A DNA stretch of 64,000 nucleotides from CAYYIS01 sp964470965 (GTDB lineage Bacteria > JAAXHH01 > JABIQT01): NCBI GenBank assembly GCA_964470965.1, contig CAYYIS010000003.1, forward strand, positions 129,063-193,062, in the 5' to 3' direction. Below the pieces are notes generated by a model that had not been told where the DNA came from, searched no databases, and was given only the letters and a program-made list of their open reading frames with translations. The stretch's first letter is position 1. Each line of letters starts with the position of its first letter. Shown piece after piece: positions 54,984 through 64,000 of the stretch. The position numbers were made by a program, and so were the translations under genes.

Positions 54984-56045
54984 TTACTGTTTTTCCATCA
55001 ACTCCTTGAAATAATCCACCCAGGGGATCGGCGTCGGATTCACGCCATTGAGGACGGCCTGGTAGAAGCTTGCGAAGCCGCCCATGAGTAACATGTCGAA
55101 CGCCTGGGTGAGCACCGAATCGCCGCACGGAGTGAGTGAGTGTGAGGCCACGTTTTGCTCTTCCAGCACCTGTCTTGTGATAGCATACCGATTCTGGATC
55201 CGGCTGTTGTAAAGGTCCGATTCAATCATCACTGCCAGCAAACCCTTTCGGACCGCGTTCGGCCCGGTCAGGCCTTCCAGGAGGTGATGGTTCAACTCCG
55301 GTATCAGGAACCAGGCGGCCATGTTCTTGGCGTTTTCGTTCCACTGGTTCGCCAGGATGTGCGCATTCCCGGCGAGGTGTTCGGAGGCCATAAACAGAGG
55401 GGTGCGGCATCGTGCCCGGTTGGCGAAAATCAGCGCCGGGTTCGCATCGTCAAGCCCGCTGTAGATTTCCCTGGATGATCTCAGAGAGGAAAGAGTGTTT
55501 TGCATTTCGTTATCCGTCAAATCGATGAAGCCAAGTTGCCGGAAAACACCTAGCTGATAGGTCGCCGCATATCCGATGGCTATACGCGGCTGTTCACAGG
55601 GGTTGTGCTCACTCTTGAACACGACTGACGGGATGCCGTAGGACTTCGCCACGGATGCCAGCTTGCCGCCGGTGGTAAGTGCCACCATCGGGCTACCTGT
55701 TCCCTGGGCCTGCTCTGCGGCCGCCAAAACTTCTTCCGTCCCACCGGAATAACTGGACAGTAGCACCAGAGTCTGCCGATCTACCCAGGAAGGGAGTGTG
55801 TAGTCGGAGACGATGGTGACTGGTACAGATAGCCGGTCCCGGAAGACGCTCTGAATGAAATGGGTCGGAATGGCGGACCCCCCCATCCCTGCGACAACTA
55901 CATGGCGCACCTCGCGGTAGGCATCCGGAAACGATCGATCGGCGATGTCCGCCCATGCCGCTTCGATCTGATTGGGAATGTTGCCGACCGATGAAAACAT
56001 GTCCCGCGGGTCGTACTGTCTAACCAACGATGCAGTAATTGCCAT
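54984..56045 (-). CDS. Bifunctional phosphoglucose/phosphomannose isomerase-like SIS protein
   Basis: A 353-residue sugar isomerase with two SIS subdomains. VVAGMGGSAIPTHFI, TIVSDYTLPSWVDRQTLVLL and SSYSGGTEEVLAA form the phosphate-binding core, QWNENAKNMAAW gives the catalytic Glu, and PELNHHLLEGL the His. This is the archaeal/bacterial PGI/PMI type rather than classical Pgi. ATG 56045 has GGGAGG upstream. It is followed at 170 bases by the lipid megaenzyme on the same strand. It interconverts glucose-6-, fructose-6- and mannose-6-phosphate. Confidence 0.87.
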   Translation of the reverse strand: MAITASLVRQYDPRDMFSSVGNIPNQIEAAWADIADRSFPDAYREVRHVVVAGMGGSAIPTHFIQSVFRDRLSVPVTIVSDYTLPSWVDRQTLVLLSSYSGGTEEVLAAAEQAQGTGSPMVALTTGGKLASVAKSYGIPSVVFKSEHNPCEQPRIAIGYAATYQLGVFRQLGFIDLTDNEMQNTLSSLRSSREIYSGLDDANPALIFANRARCRTPLFMASEHLAGNAHILANQWNENAKNMAAWFLIPELNHHLLEGLTGPNAVRKGLLAVMIESDLYNSRIQNRYAITRQVLEEQNVASHSLTPCGDSVLTQAFDMLLMGGFASFYQAVLNGVNPTPIPWVDYFKELMEKQ

Positions 56046-56088
56046 CAAACCTCCCGGTGATATTCAACGCATCCAACTTATTGTTATT

Positions 56089-56964
56089 TTAAGGCGCCAC
56101 ACCAAACGCCGCCTCAAACGCCGTCCATATCTCCTGCGGTACGTCCGCCGTAACTGCCTGATATACTTCGTCCACTTCCAGGCGATTACACGGCCCGGCC
56201 ATGACGATGCCCTCGATAGGAGCTGCCAAGCAGAATTGCGCAGCCAGATGGCGGATGTTCACATCGTGATCACGGCACCATTGCCACATATCGTGTGTGT
56301 CGGGGAATTGGCATCTGTCCGGTTCCTCGCCGGTCAGAAGTCCCATACCGAGTATGCTGGCTAGAATGATACCCACACCCCTTTGTCTGGCCAGGGGCAA
56401 TGTGGATGTTGCTACGGATTGATCCAGGAGTGTATAATCCAAAAACGACAGTACGATTTCTATATGACCGGTTTCGATGGCCCGGCGGTGAAAATCGTGC
56501 GGGCGGCATCCAATGCCTATGTGGCCGATCATTCCCTCTTCTTTCATCTCGAGTAGTTCATCCAGCGCGTGGCCCGGAGCAAGCGGGATATTTATATCTG
56601 AAGGATCATGAATAAGGACCGAGTCCAGGTAGTCCGTTTTTAAATTTTTTAGACTATTTTCCACACTCCAGCGTGTACCTTTCTTGGTATAGTCCTGCGG
56701 CCGGTCTCGGTGAGTCCCTGTTTTGGTTTGGAGATAAATCTTATCCCGCCACCCACCTTCCAACGCCAGGCCCACCCGCCGCTCGCTCTCGCCGTAGCCG
56801 GCTGAAGTATCTATGTAATTCATCCCCAGCTCTATGGCGTGCCGTATCCCTTCGACCGCATCAAGGTCCGAGCTTTTATCGCTGCCGAACCAGGCACACC
56901 CTACTCCAAGCGCGGTGGGCGTCATCCCTGTATTACCCAATTTACGTGTCTCAAGTTCCGCCAT
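56089..56964 (-). CDS. Aldo/keto reductase
   Basis: NAD(P)H-dependent carbonyl reductase of 291 residues on a TIM barrel. The catalytic tetrad is Asp and Tyr in NYIDTSAGYGESERRVG, Lys in IYLQTKTGTH and His in DSVLIHDPSD. The cofactor loop near the C-terminus is somewhat atypical (no clear K-x-R-N arginine set). AAGGAG lies six bases before the ATG. Bacterial relatives include L-fucose/galactose dehydrogenase-like enzymes, so sugar oxidation is possible. It lies divergent from the aldolase gene. Confidence 0.87.
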   Translation of the reverse strand: MAELETRKLGNTGMTPTALGVGCAWFGSDKSSDLDAVEGIRHAIELGMNYIDTSAGYGESERRVGLALEGGWRDKIYLQTKTGTHRDRPQDYTKKGTRWSVENSLKNLKTDYLDSVLIHDPSDINIPLAPGHALDELLEMKEEGMIGHIGIGCRPHDFHRRAIETGHIEIVLSFLDYTLLDQSVATSTLPLARQRGVGIILASILGMGLLTGEEPDRCQFPDTHDMWQWCRDHDVNIRHLAAQFCLAAPIEGIVMAGPCNRLEVDEVYQAVTADVPQEIWTAFEAAFGVAP

Positions 56965-57190
56965 CTGAGACTCCTTAATCCTGCTTGCATTCAGTCACGC
57001 TAACCCTGTAATTCTGCATACACCGAGTCAAGATCAATCAACGGCTACAATGTAACCTGTTGCCCCATATCATTACAATCGGTATTTTTCTTTGAAACAT
57101 ATGGATCAATAGAATTGCGCAGCAATAGCCTGACAATCGGAAAGATCACTCGGGATCTTTCAAACAATAAAGCAACCCAAAGGAGTCTTC

Positions 57191-57955
57191 ATGACCGACC
57201 GTCTAAAACAACTACTTCAAGAAAACGATCGGCTCTATGGCCTTGTCTGCCGGGACACCACGCCCGTCGATGTGGAACTGATGGCCCAATTGGGATATCA
57301 TTTCGTCTGGATCGACCTGGAACACGCCACCATGTCTCCGACCGAGGTCATTAGGTTGGGGCGGGCCATTGATCATCTGGGCATGGTGCCGTTGGTACGC
57401 ATTCCCGAGCTATCCCGTTCCCATGTCCAGCTCCTCCTGGACGACGGCATCCAGATCCTAACACTGCCGGATGTACGGAGCGCCGAGCAGGTGAAGGAAT
57501 TTGTAGCGCTTGGCAAATATCCACCCCTTGGCAGGCGAGGCGTGTCCAGCACCACCGTTCGCACCGGCTATTCTCTGGAGGGCGGTACACAGGAGACCCT
57601 GGCGGAGATGAATGAAGCGACCCATCTGATGGCCATGATCGAAAGCGATTTGGGGTATGGGGCGCTGGATGATATTCTTGAGGTTGTAGGGTGTGATATG
57701 ATCACCTTCGGCTACCAGGACTGGTGCGCAGACTTGGGTTTGTTCGGCGAGGCGGCGAAAGCCCATATCGGTCCAAAAGCCGAGCGGCTCGTAACGGTTT
57801 CCGCCGAGGCAGGGAAAATCGTAACGACGGTCGTTTCCGGCCCGGCGGAAGCCGCCCATTACGTATCCCTCGGTGCCCGAATGCTGCTGCTGGGAGTGGA
57901 TATCTCCCTCAAACGGAGTGCACTGGCAGATCGAATCGAGGCATTCACATGTTGA
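57191..57955 (+). CDS. HpcH/HpaI-family class II aldolase
   Basis: Divalent-metal-dependent aldolase that cleaves 2-keto-3-deoxy or hydroxy acids to pyruvate plus an aldehyde. Family blocks include LVCRDTTPVDVELMAQLGY, FVWIDLEHATMSP, VPLVRIPELSRSHV, LPDVRSAEQVKEFVALGKYP, the metal Glu in LMAMIESDLGYGAL, and GCDMITFGYQDWCADLG where the family usually has the metal Asp (GxxDLSxxLG). AAAGGAG precedes the ATG. At 254 residues it matches YfaU/RhmA. Its likely substrate is the product of an enolase-superfamily dehydratase such as those at 23924 and 26039, but distance makes this inference. Confidence 0.87.
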   Translation: MTDRLKQLLQENDRLYGLVCRDTTPVDVELMAQLGYHFVWIDLEHATMSPTEVIRLGRAIDHLGMVPLVRIPELSRSHVQLLLDDGIQILTLPDVRSAEQVKEFVALGKYPPLGRRGVSSTTVRTGYSLEGGTQETLAEMNEATHLMAMIESDLGYGALDDILEVVGCDMITFGYQDWCADLGLFGEAAKAHIGPKAERLVTVSAEAGKIVTTVVSGPAEAAHYVSLGARMLLLGVDISLKRSALADRIEAFTC

Positions 57956-58078
57956 GCCTGTCGGAAAACCTATCCTAGCATCAGGCAGAACCGAAACCTG
58001 TCCTGTGTCGTCGAATTTTTGGATTCGCCTGTAGCGAATTGGATGCGGCAGTTAGCGCGGACCATAGCCATGCTCCAT

Positions 58079-58858
58079 TTACAAACAGTCCGGATATTCC
58101 TGCCCAAGAACGAGCAGGAACGGGTTTACCGCCTTGGGGTCGTTGAGCCAGCGTGATCCGGCATCAGCGTAGTGGAGGACGTACGCACGACGATGCCGTT
58201 CTGTGACGTTGTCACCGGATCGGTGCAGGACGTGGCCGGAGAAAAACACTGCGCTGCCTGTTTTGAGGGAGACCATCTGTTCGTTCCGCTCCCTGGCGCT
58301 GTGCACTTCCACATAGAGGCGTTCTTGTTTAGGATCGATCGGCTTTTCATGCGGGTAAATAGGATCGTTCTGACTACCGGGGACCACGAAGAGGCAGCCG
58401 TTTTCGACCATCGCATCGTCACAGGCGATCCAGACCGCCATCAGGGTATCCGGATCGGTCTTCAGGTACCAGGCATCCTGATGGTAGGGTTGACCAACAC
58501 CGACCTCAGGTGGCTTGTCCAGATACATGCTCTGGACGCACTTGACGTCCGGTCCGACCAGGTGGGGCAGGATGGCCTTCAGATTCGGATGCGCCGCGAA
58601 TTTCTGGAACACCGGATTCGACATGTGCATCTGATGACCGATCTTGAACAGGTATTCCGGATCGTCGCCTTCGGTCAATCCCTGTTCGAGCGCATCCGGT
58701 TCCATCCAGACCTGGTTGCCTTCTTCCAACGGTATTTCGCCACGCACTACTTCGGCCGCATACCGGCGTAGTTCGGCGCACTCACCCTCTGTGAACACAT
58801 CCTCAACGATGAGGTAGCCCTGCTCCCGGTAGTGCTTAGCCTGTGCGGGGGTGACCAT
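58079..58858 (-). CDS. Phytanoyl-CoA dioxygenase (PhyH) family protein
   Basis: Third PhyH-type oxygenase, 259 residues. The iron site is QPYHQDAWYL (His126, Asp128). The distal histidine lies in FFSGHVLHRSGDN (His209 or His212), with Arg around ERHRRAY for 2-oxoglutarate. The strand VENGCLFVVPGSQNDP is typical of the family. It is closest by eye to bacterial and eukaryotic PhyH with the Q-x-x-x-H-Q-D pattern. It lies 11 bases downstream of the class I FBP aldolase on the same strand. The substrate is unknown. Confidence 0.87.
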   Translation of the reverse strand: MVTPAQAKHYREQGYLIVEDVFTEGECAELRRYAAEVVRGEIPLEEGNQVWMEPDALEQGLTEGDDPEYLFKIGHQMHMSNPVFQKFAAHPNLKAILPHLVGPDVKCVQSMYLDKPPEVGVGQPYHQDAWYLKTDPDTLMAVWIACDDAMVENGCLFVVPGSQNDPIYPHEKPIDPKQERLYVEVHSARERNEQMVSLKTGSAVFFSGHVLHRSGDNVTERHRRAYVLHYADAGSRWLNDPKAVNPFLLVLGQEYPDCL

Positions 58859-58869
58859 ACATGGTCCTC

Positions 58870-59892
58870 CTAAGTTGCGGTCTCCATATCCTGACTATAT
58901 TTACCGTTACGGGCAACCCCGTTGCACTGTGCGCGGTGGTAGAAGGCCCTTTGTGCAGCGGGCACGTTATCGGCATAGCCGGCCCAGACGCGAAGCGGTA
59001 TGTCCTGGAGAGCGCGGCCGTACGAGAAGCTGAGTTCCCAGGGAAGAGAATCAAACATGGCGTTCATGGCATTCAGATGCGCTGTGGCCTGCTCGGAGGT
59101 TTGGCCGCCGGAAAGAAACGCGATCCCCGGTACGGCTGCCGGTACCGAACGCAGGAAGCATTGGACCGTCCGCGCGGCCACTTCCTCGACACCGGCCTGT
59201 TCAGGACAGTCTGTGCCCGAGACGACCATGCTGGGTTTGAGAATGATACTCTCCAGCCGGACACGATGTTCGTGCAGCGCGGAAAAGACACGGGCCAGCG
59301 TCGCTTCCGTGACCTGGTCGCACCGGTCGATGTTGTGATCCCCGTCCAGCAGCACTTCTGGCTCCACGATAGGTACGATATTCGCCTCCTGACAAAGGGC
59401 GGCATAGCGTGCCAGGGCATGGGCATTGGCGTCGAGACAGGTGGGGGTGGGGATTCCCTCGCCGATGGTGATGACGGCACGCCATTTGGCGAACCGGGCG
59501 CCCAGTTCGTAGTATTCGGCCAGCCGTTCCCGGAGGCCATCAAGGCCCTGGGTGACTTTTTCACCTGGATATCCGGACAAATCCGATAATCCCATATCGA
59601 CTTTAATACCGGGTATTATCCCCTTTCCGCATAGCAATTCCGGAAACGGAGTACGGTCTGGGGACGACTGACGGATGGTTTCATCGAACAGGATGACGCC
59701 ACTGATGAACTTTTCAATCCCTTCGGTCGTGAAGAGCATATTCCTATACTGACGGTGACTCTCGGCATTTGACTCAGTGCCGATGTTTTTAAACCGTTTT
59801 GCGATCGTCCCGTCGCTTTCGTCCGCCGCGAGAATCCCTTTTCCTTCGGCAACCATCGCCCGGGCTATTTCATCCAGCGATTGTGTGGGCAT
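58870..59892 (-). CDS. Class I fructose-bisphosphate aldolase
   Basis: Schiff-base aldolase of glycolysis/gluconeogenesis, 340 residues. Family blocks: GILAADESDGTIAKRFKNIG, ENAESHRQYR-like NAESHRQYRNMLFTT, KVDMGLSDLSG, the Schiff-base Lys in ESIILKPSMVVSGTD and LSGGQTSEQATAHLNAMN. Animal-type class I aldolase in a bacterium is less common than the class II enzyme but widespread. AGGAG precedes the ATG. Probably one transcript with the PhyH gene. Feeds the same pool as the transketolase across the divergent promoter region. Confidence 0.93.
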   Translation of the reverse strand: MPTQSLDEIARAMVAEGKGILAADESDGTIAKRFKNIGTESNAESHRQYRNMLFTTEGIEKFISGVILFDETIRQSSPDRTPFPELLCGKGIIPGIKVDMGLSDLSGYPGEKVTQGLDGLRERLAEYYELGARFAKWRAVITIGEGIPTPTCLDANAHALARYAALCQEANIVPIVEPEVLLDGDHNIDRCDQVTEATLARVFSALHEHRVRLESIILKPSMVVSGTDCPEQAGVEEVAARTVQCFLRSVPAAVPGIAFLSGGQTSEQATAHLNAMNAMFDSLPWELSFSYGRALQDIPLRVWAGYADNVPAAQRAFYHRAQCNGVARNGKYSQDMETAT

Positions 59893-60011
59893 AATGTGTG
59901 CTCCTGAGAATCCGTATTAATTGCATAATTGACTTGGTTGTTAATTCGTTAATTAATGTGTAAGATTGGTAAACACCCTAATTTGGTCAAGAGAAATCCA
60001 TGTGTTTTTAC

Positions 60012-60040
60012 TTGAATCTTTTAAGCGGTATTGATATAAT
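60012..60040 (+). promoter_or_regulatory. Sigma70-type promoter before the kinase-transketolase pair
   Basis: TTGAAT (60012-60017), a 17-base spacer and a perfect TATAAT (60035-60040). Transcription would start near 60047, about 58 bases before the FGGY kinase ATG. Confidence 0.75.
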
Positions 60041-60104
60041 CACAGACAGCCTATCAACAGCCTTTCGGTATCTTTCATTTTATACTGTGATTGCCATATA
60101 GCCG

Positions 60105-61586
60105 ATGCCCGATACCCCTCACCAACCTCCGATGATTCTGGCACTCGATATCGGCACGTCGTCCGTCCGTGCCATTACTTTCGACCAGTTCGGGGAACCG
60201 GTCGGGGCGGAGGTTCGGTTGATGTATGCTATGAAAACCACGCAGGACGGGGGCGTTGAGATCGATGCTGAGAGGCTGCTCGATACCATATGCCGTGTTT
60301 TGGACGGATTCTGTTCCCAAGAGGGTATCGATACAACGCAGATCCGAGGCGTGGGTATATCCACCTTCTGGCATAATGTCGTAGGGGTTGGTAAAGACGG
60401 ATATGCGGTCACACCGCTGATCAGTTGGGCGGATACGCGCCCCGCCTCGGTCATCCCGGAATTAAGCGATCTACTCGACGAAACGGCCAATCACGCCAGA
60501 ACCGGTTGCGTGTTACATCCCAGCTATTTACCGGCAAAGCTGTTATGGTTCGCCAGGGAGCACAAAGAACAATTTCGTAAAGCAATCCGATGGATGTCGA
60601 TCGGTGAATACATCGGTCTGCGTTTGTTCGGTGAGGTCCGGTGCAGTATTTCCATGGCATCCGGCACAGGTCTGTTCAATCCTCATACCTGCGTGTGGGA
60701 ACCTGAGACGCTGGCGGTGCTGCCGATAGATGAGGAACAGCTGTCTCCCCTGACGGATCTTCTGACGCCCTTTTCAGGATTTACAGATGAATTCCAATCC
60801 CGATGGCCCGGGCTTCGTGATCTATGCTGGTGGCCCGCTTTAGGCGACGGCGCCTGCTCGAATGTCGGTAGTGGTTGTGTCTCCGCTGGGCGGACCGCCC
60901 TGATGGTAGGTACCTCCGGCGCCATGCGTGTCATGTGGCAGACGGATAACTTTGCCATACCCGATGGTCTGTGGTGTTACCGTGCAGACGGACGTCGTAT
61001 TTTGATGGGTGGCGCCGTGAGCAACGGCGGCAATATATACGGATGGCTTCGGGAGACTTTGCAACTCGATTCACCGGAGGCGATAGAGCATGCGCTTGCC
61101 GTCACGCCGCCCGTCGCCCACGGGCTTACCGTGTTGCCGTTCTGGGCCGGTGAGCGCAGCCCCGGCTGGCATGCGTCTGCCCGGGCCACCATCAGTGGCA
61201 TGACGCTGCACACCACACCGCTCGATATCTTCCGTGCCGGTCTCGAAGCCACGACCTACTGCTTGGCTTCCATCTATGAACGGCTCAAGGCGGTCAACAC
61301 CGAAGGACAGGAGATTGTTGCCTCTGGCGCAGGATTGTTACAGTCGCCAGCTTGGATGCAGATGATGGCGGACGTGCTGGGGCGGGCGCTAACCGCCTCC
61401 GCAGTGCAGGAAGCCTCCAGCCGTGGTGCGGCCCTGCTCGCCCTTGAAGCCTTTGGCGCTCTGGACGACGTGTCCGATGCACCGGTTCCGCTCGGTACTA
61501 CCTATGAACCTGACATACAGCGACACGAACGATATCACGAAGCGATGGAGCAACAACGTGTGTTATATGATATGATGATCGCGTAG
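60105..61586 (+). CDS. FGGY-family sugar kinase, gluconokinase-like
   Basis: ATP-dependent carbohydrate kinase of 493 residues. The ATP site is ILALDIGTSSVRAITFDQFG, the substrate region is GVGISTFWHNVVGVGKDG and LISWADTRPAS, and GAMRVMWQTDN and VASGAGLLQSPAWMQMMADV follow. The HTGCVLHPSYLPAKLLWF-like stretch and ADTRP are typical of gluconate/ribulose-type FGGY kinases. With transketolase 41 bases downstream, pentose-phosphate or gluconate entry is likely. No ribosome binding site is apparent at the ATG. Confidence 0.85.
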   Translation: MPDTPHQPPMILALDIGTSSVRAITFDQFGEPVGAEVRLMYAMKTTQDGGVEIDAERLLDTICRVLDGFCSQEGIDTTQIRGVGISTFWHNVVGVGKDGYAVTPLISWADTRPASVIPELSDLLDETANHARTGCVLHPSYLPAKLLWFAREHKEQFRKAIRWMSIGEYIGLRLFGEVRCSISMASGTGLFNPHTCVWEPETLAVLPIDEEQLSPLTDLLTPFSGFTDEFQSRWPGLRDLCWWPALGDGACSNVGSGCVSAGRTALMVGTSGAMRVMWQTDNFAIPDGLWCYRADGRRILMGGAVSNGGNIYGWLRETLQLDSPEAIEHALAVTPPVAHGLTVLPFWAGERSPGWHASARATISGMTLHTTPLDIFRAGLEATTYCLASIYERLKAVNTEGQEIVASGAGLLQSPAWMQMMADVLGRALTASAVQEASSRGAALLALEAFGALDDVSDAPVPLGTTYEPDIQRHERYHEAMEQQRVLYDMMIA

Positions 61587-61627
61587 CGACATACCCTAGC
61601 CGGCGTTAGCCCAGAAGGAGACCAAAC

Positions 61628-63631
61628 GTGCCGAATAAAAATCTGGATGCCCTGTGCATCAACACCGTCAGAATGCTCGCCGTTGATGCGGTCGAGAAAG
61701 CGACATGCGGCCATCCCGGTATGCCCATGGAGGCGGCGCCGCTGGCGCATCTTCTGTGGACAAAACACATGAAGTACAATCCGAAAAACCCGGACTGGCC
61801 CGATCGGGATCGGTTCGTGCTATCGGCAGGACACGGATCCATGCTGCTGTACAGCATGCTGCACCTCAGCGGTTATGATCTCCCCTTGGACGAGATCAAG
61901 AATTTCCGCCAATGGGAGAGCCTCACACCAGGGCATCCGGAGTACGGTCTTACCGCCGGTGTTGAAACCACCACCGGTCCCCTGGGACAGGGTATCGCCA
62001 CTGCTGTCGGTATGGCTATGGCGGAATCGCATCTGGCTGCCCGTTTCAACAGCTCAGACCATGAAATTGTTGATCATCATACCTATGTCCTCGCCAGTGA
62101 CGGCGATCTCATGGAAGGTGTGGCCTCCGAAGGGTGTTCTATGGCCGGCCACCTCGGCCTGGGTAAGCTGATCGTGTTCTACATGGACAACCAAATTACA
62201 ATCGAAGGAAGCACCGCTTTATCGTTCACGGAGAACGTGGGATTGCGATTCGACGCTTACGGCTGGCACGTCCAGCGCGTGATGGACGGCAATGATCTGG
62301 GATCTCTCGATGCTGCTGTAAACACCGCGAAAAACGTGACCGACAAGCCTTCCCTCGTGATCTGTCGAACAACCATCGGATTCGGCAGCCCCAACAAGGC
62401 CGGGACCTCTAAAATCCATGGCGAAAAGCTTGGGGCGGATGAAGTGGCGCTCACCAAGCAGAATCTTGGATGGCCGGAAGAACCAGCATTCTACGTACCG
62501 GATGAGGTGCGCGAACGATACAATGAAACTGTATCCCGAGGCGCTGAACTGGAGTCCCGGTGGCAACAGACATACGATGCCTATGCTGCCGCCCATCCTG
62601 ACCTTGCGGCGCAGTGGCAGCTGGGACTCGACCGAGTTTTACCCGATGGATGGGATCAGAATCTGCCTGCGTTCACACCGGATGACGGTGACGTGGCAAC
62701 CCGCTCCGCATCGGGTGACACACTCAATGTGATCGCCTCCCGTATCCTGAATCTGATCGGTGGGTCGGCGGATCTGGCCGGCTCCAACAACACCAACCTG
62801 GACGGATTCGGTGACTACGCCGCAGACGGGTACGACAACCGGAACCTTCATTTTGGCGTACGGGAGCACGGTATGGGGGCCGCACTAAATGGCATGATGG
62901 TCCATGGGGGCATTGTAGCCTATGGCGGTACGTTCCTGGTATTCTCGGACTACATGCGTCCGGCGATACGCCTGGCGGCGTTGATGGAGATTTCGCCGAT
63001 CTATGTCTTCACCCACGAAAGCATAGGCCTGGGTGAAGATGGACCGACCCATCAACCGGTCGAACATTACGCCGCACTCCGCTCAATACCGCACCTGACC
63101 GTGATACGTCCTTCCGACGCGACCGAAACGGTGGAGGCCTGGCGCGCCGCTCTGAATAACCAGGAAGGGCCTACGGCGCTGCTTCTGACGCGCCAGAAGA
63201 TCCCGGTCCTCGACCGCTCAACGCTGGCGGATGCGGATGGATTGCACAAAGGCGCTTACATCCTGGCGGATGCGGAAAGCGGCGCACCTGACGTCATCCT
63301 GATCGCGTCCGGTTCCGAAGTTCAGGTGGTGCTGGACGCAAGGCAAGCATTGGCATCGGAAGGCGTTGCCGCCCGTGTGGTCAGTATGCCGAGTTGGGAA
63401 CTGTTCGACCGGCAACCGCTTCTTTATCAGGAGACTGTACTCCCGCCCGACGTTACTGCCCGTGTGGCTGTCGAAGCCGGAGTGACTATGGGCTGGGAAC
63501 GTTATGTCGGATCACAGGGTGAGGTGATCGGTCTGGACCGTTTCGGTGCTTCTGCGCCGGTAGAGGTACTCATGGATCGCCTGGGTTTTACGCCGGACAA
63601 CGTAGCCGTAAAAGCAAAGAAGCTCTTGTAG
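61628..63631 (+). CDS. tkt: Transketolase
   Basis: Thiamine-diphosphate enzyme of the pentose-phosphate pathway and Calvin-type cycles, 667 residues. GTG start with AAGGAG seven bases upstream. Family blocks: ATCGHPGMPMEAAPLAHLLW, RDRFVLSAGHGSMLLYSML, TPGHPEYGLTAGVETTTGPL, the ThDP motif VLASDGDLMEGVASEG ... FYMDNQITIEG, and GGSADLAGSNNTNLDG, FGVREHGMGAALNGMM and DGPTHQPVEHYAALR. Full length. It probably shares the promoter at 60012 with the kinase. Confidence 0.96.
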   Translation: MPNKNLDALCINTVRMLAVDAVEKATCGHPGMPMEAAPLAHLLWTKHMKYNPKNPDWPDRDRFVLSAGHGSMLLYSMLHLSGYDLPLDEIKNFRQWESLTPGHPEYGLTAGVETTTGPLGQGIATAVGMAMAESHLAARFNSSDHEIVDHHTYVLASDGDLMEGVASEGCSMAGHLGLGKLIVFYMDNQITIEGSTALSFTENVGLRFDAYGWHVQRVMDGNDLGSLDAAVNTAKNVTDKPSLVICRTTIGFGSPNKAGTSKIHGEKLGADEVALTKQNLGWPEEPAFYVPDEVRERYNETVSRGAELESRWQQTYDAYAAAHPDLAAQWQLGLDRVLPDGWDQNLPAFTPDDGDVATRSASGDTLNVIASRILNLIGGSADLAGSNNTNLDGFGDYAADGYDNRNLHFGVREHGMGAALNGMMVHGGIVAYGGTFLVFSDYMRPAIRLAALMEISPIYVFTHESIGLGEDGPTHQPVEHYAALRSIPHLTVIRPSDATETVEAWRAALNNQEGPTALLLTRQKIPVLDRSTLADADGLHKGAYILADAESGAPDVILIASGSEVQVVLDARQALASEGVAARVVSMPSWELFDRQPLLYQETVLPPDVTARVAVEAGVTMGWERYVGSQGEVIGLDRFGASAPVEVLMDRLGFTPDNVAVKAKKLL

Positions 63632-64000
63632 ATCCCGACGAAAATAAGGATAGATGACAACGCGCAGACGACGCCAAAAATAAAACAGGCTCCCGGGCTG
63701 TAAAATTCGGTTGACTGACTCCCGGGTCCTCACTGAGGCGTAGCCAATGATGGCCGTTGTGATACCTCCTGCGGTCGTGCATGTATATTTGCCCGCCGTT
63801 ACCCGATGGTTAAGGCTATCCAGTTGTGGCTCATACACGGCTATATTGCCCTGTCGAGTATGAAACCCTTGCTGTAGGCTTCACCTGGAACACCGTCAGA
63901 ACATTCCGGGCGCGTTGGAGAAACTGGTGCGCGAGTTGCTCCATGCCCGCGGCAGCAACATGGCGCCTCCGATCCGCACCGGATCGGAATCAAGAGTATC
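63632..64000. other. Region after transketolase to the window edge
   Basis: No confident gene. CTCCCGGG occurs twice about 30 bases apart (near 63690 and 63719). From about 63870 to the edge two plus-strand frames are open and protein-like (one contains NIPGALEKLVRELLHARGSN), so a gene may begin or be cut here, but I see no start codon context. A 108-residue minus-strand ORF (63512-63838) overlaps transketolase and is rejected. Confidence 0.3.

Overview
The window is a chromosomal segment from an uncultured, probably Gram-negative heterotroph with roughly 55% G+C. No rRNA or other phylogenetic marker settles the taxon. The mix of phytanoyl-CoA-dioxygenase-like genes (three), sulfatases (two intact, one ruined), enolase-superfamily sugar-acid dehydratases, a heparinase-like lyase and a glycosidase resembles marine or sediment Latescibacterota/Poribacteria-type genomes. 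That placement is inference only. Readable promoters follow an ordinary sigma70 pattern: TTGACA or TTGAAT, a 16-17 bp spacer, then TATATT, TAAAAT or TATAAT.

Layout. 1-7 kb: the C-terminal end of a partial gene, then a six-gene minus-strand oligopeptide/dipeptide ABC-transporter operon (lipoprotein SBP, oppB, oppC, oppD, oppF, small membrane protein) headed by a double palindrome. 7-11.6 kb: a bicupin, a PhyH oxygenase, a DUF1349-like lectin-fold protein, a fossil of a DUF3303-like gene and a sulfatase. 11.7-16.5 kb: a strong promoter, a tandem repeat and a small membrane-anchored ORF running by 4-nt overlap into carA and carB. 16.7-31 kb: a catabolic block with a second sulfatase (probable CTG start), a beta-lactamase-fold protein without its catalytic Ser and Lys, an unknown protein, a GH106-like glycosidase, an M29 aminopeptidase, an L-rhamnonate-dehydratase-like enzyme, PhyH, another enolase-superfamily enzyme, DUF1499, VOC, a P1 peptidase and a TlpA-like thioredoxin. 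30.2-31.2 kb: ruins of an integrated element (excisionase-type HTH pseudogene and integrase C-terminus) beside an initiator tRNA-Met.

31.6-35.6 kb: a heparinase-like lyase, a sulfatase reduced by two deletions, trmH and a DMT transporter. 35.6-40.2 kb: a minus-strand assimilatory sulfate-reduction operon (siroheme sulfite/nitrite reductase, APS/PAPS reductase, an unknown protein, precorrin-2 dehydrogenase, SUMT) with a clear promoter. 40.8-43.3 kb: a copper-type P-ATPase coupled to a PC4-like protein. 43.6-45.8 kb: an aminotransferase and a TPR protein. 46.7-56 kb: glycerol kinase, then three overlapping minus-strand genes (a 1441-residue reductase/AMP-ligase/carrier/acyltransferase fusion, a HAD-IB phosphatase, a zinc alcohol dehydrogenase), and a phosphoglucose/phosphomannose isomerase. 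56-63.6 kb: an aldo-keto reductase, an HpaI-type aldolase, PhyH, class I FBP aldolase, an FGGY kinase and transketolase.

How it fits together: extracellular sulfated or rhamnose-containing glycans and peptides are probably broken down and imported. The sugar acids are dehydrated and cleaved by the enolase-superfamily and HpaI enzymes and fed to the aldolase/transketolase core. The most unusual locus is the four-domain lipid megaenzyme. Its layout suits unusual lipid (ether-lipid or wax-like) synthesis, but two core motifs of its adenylation domain are degenerate.
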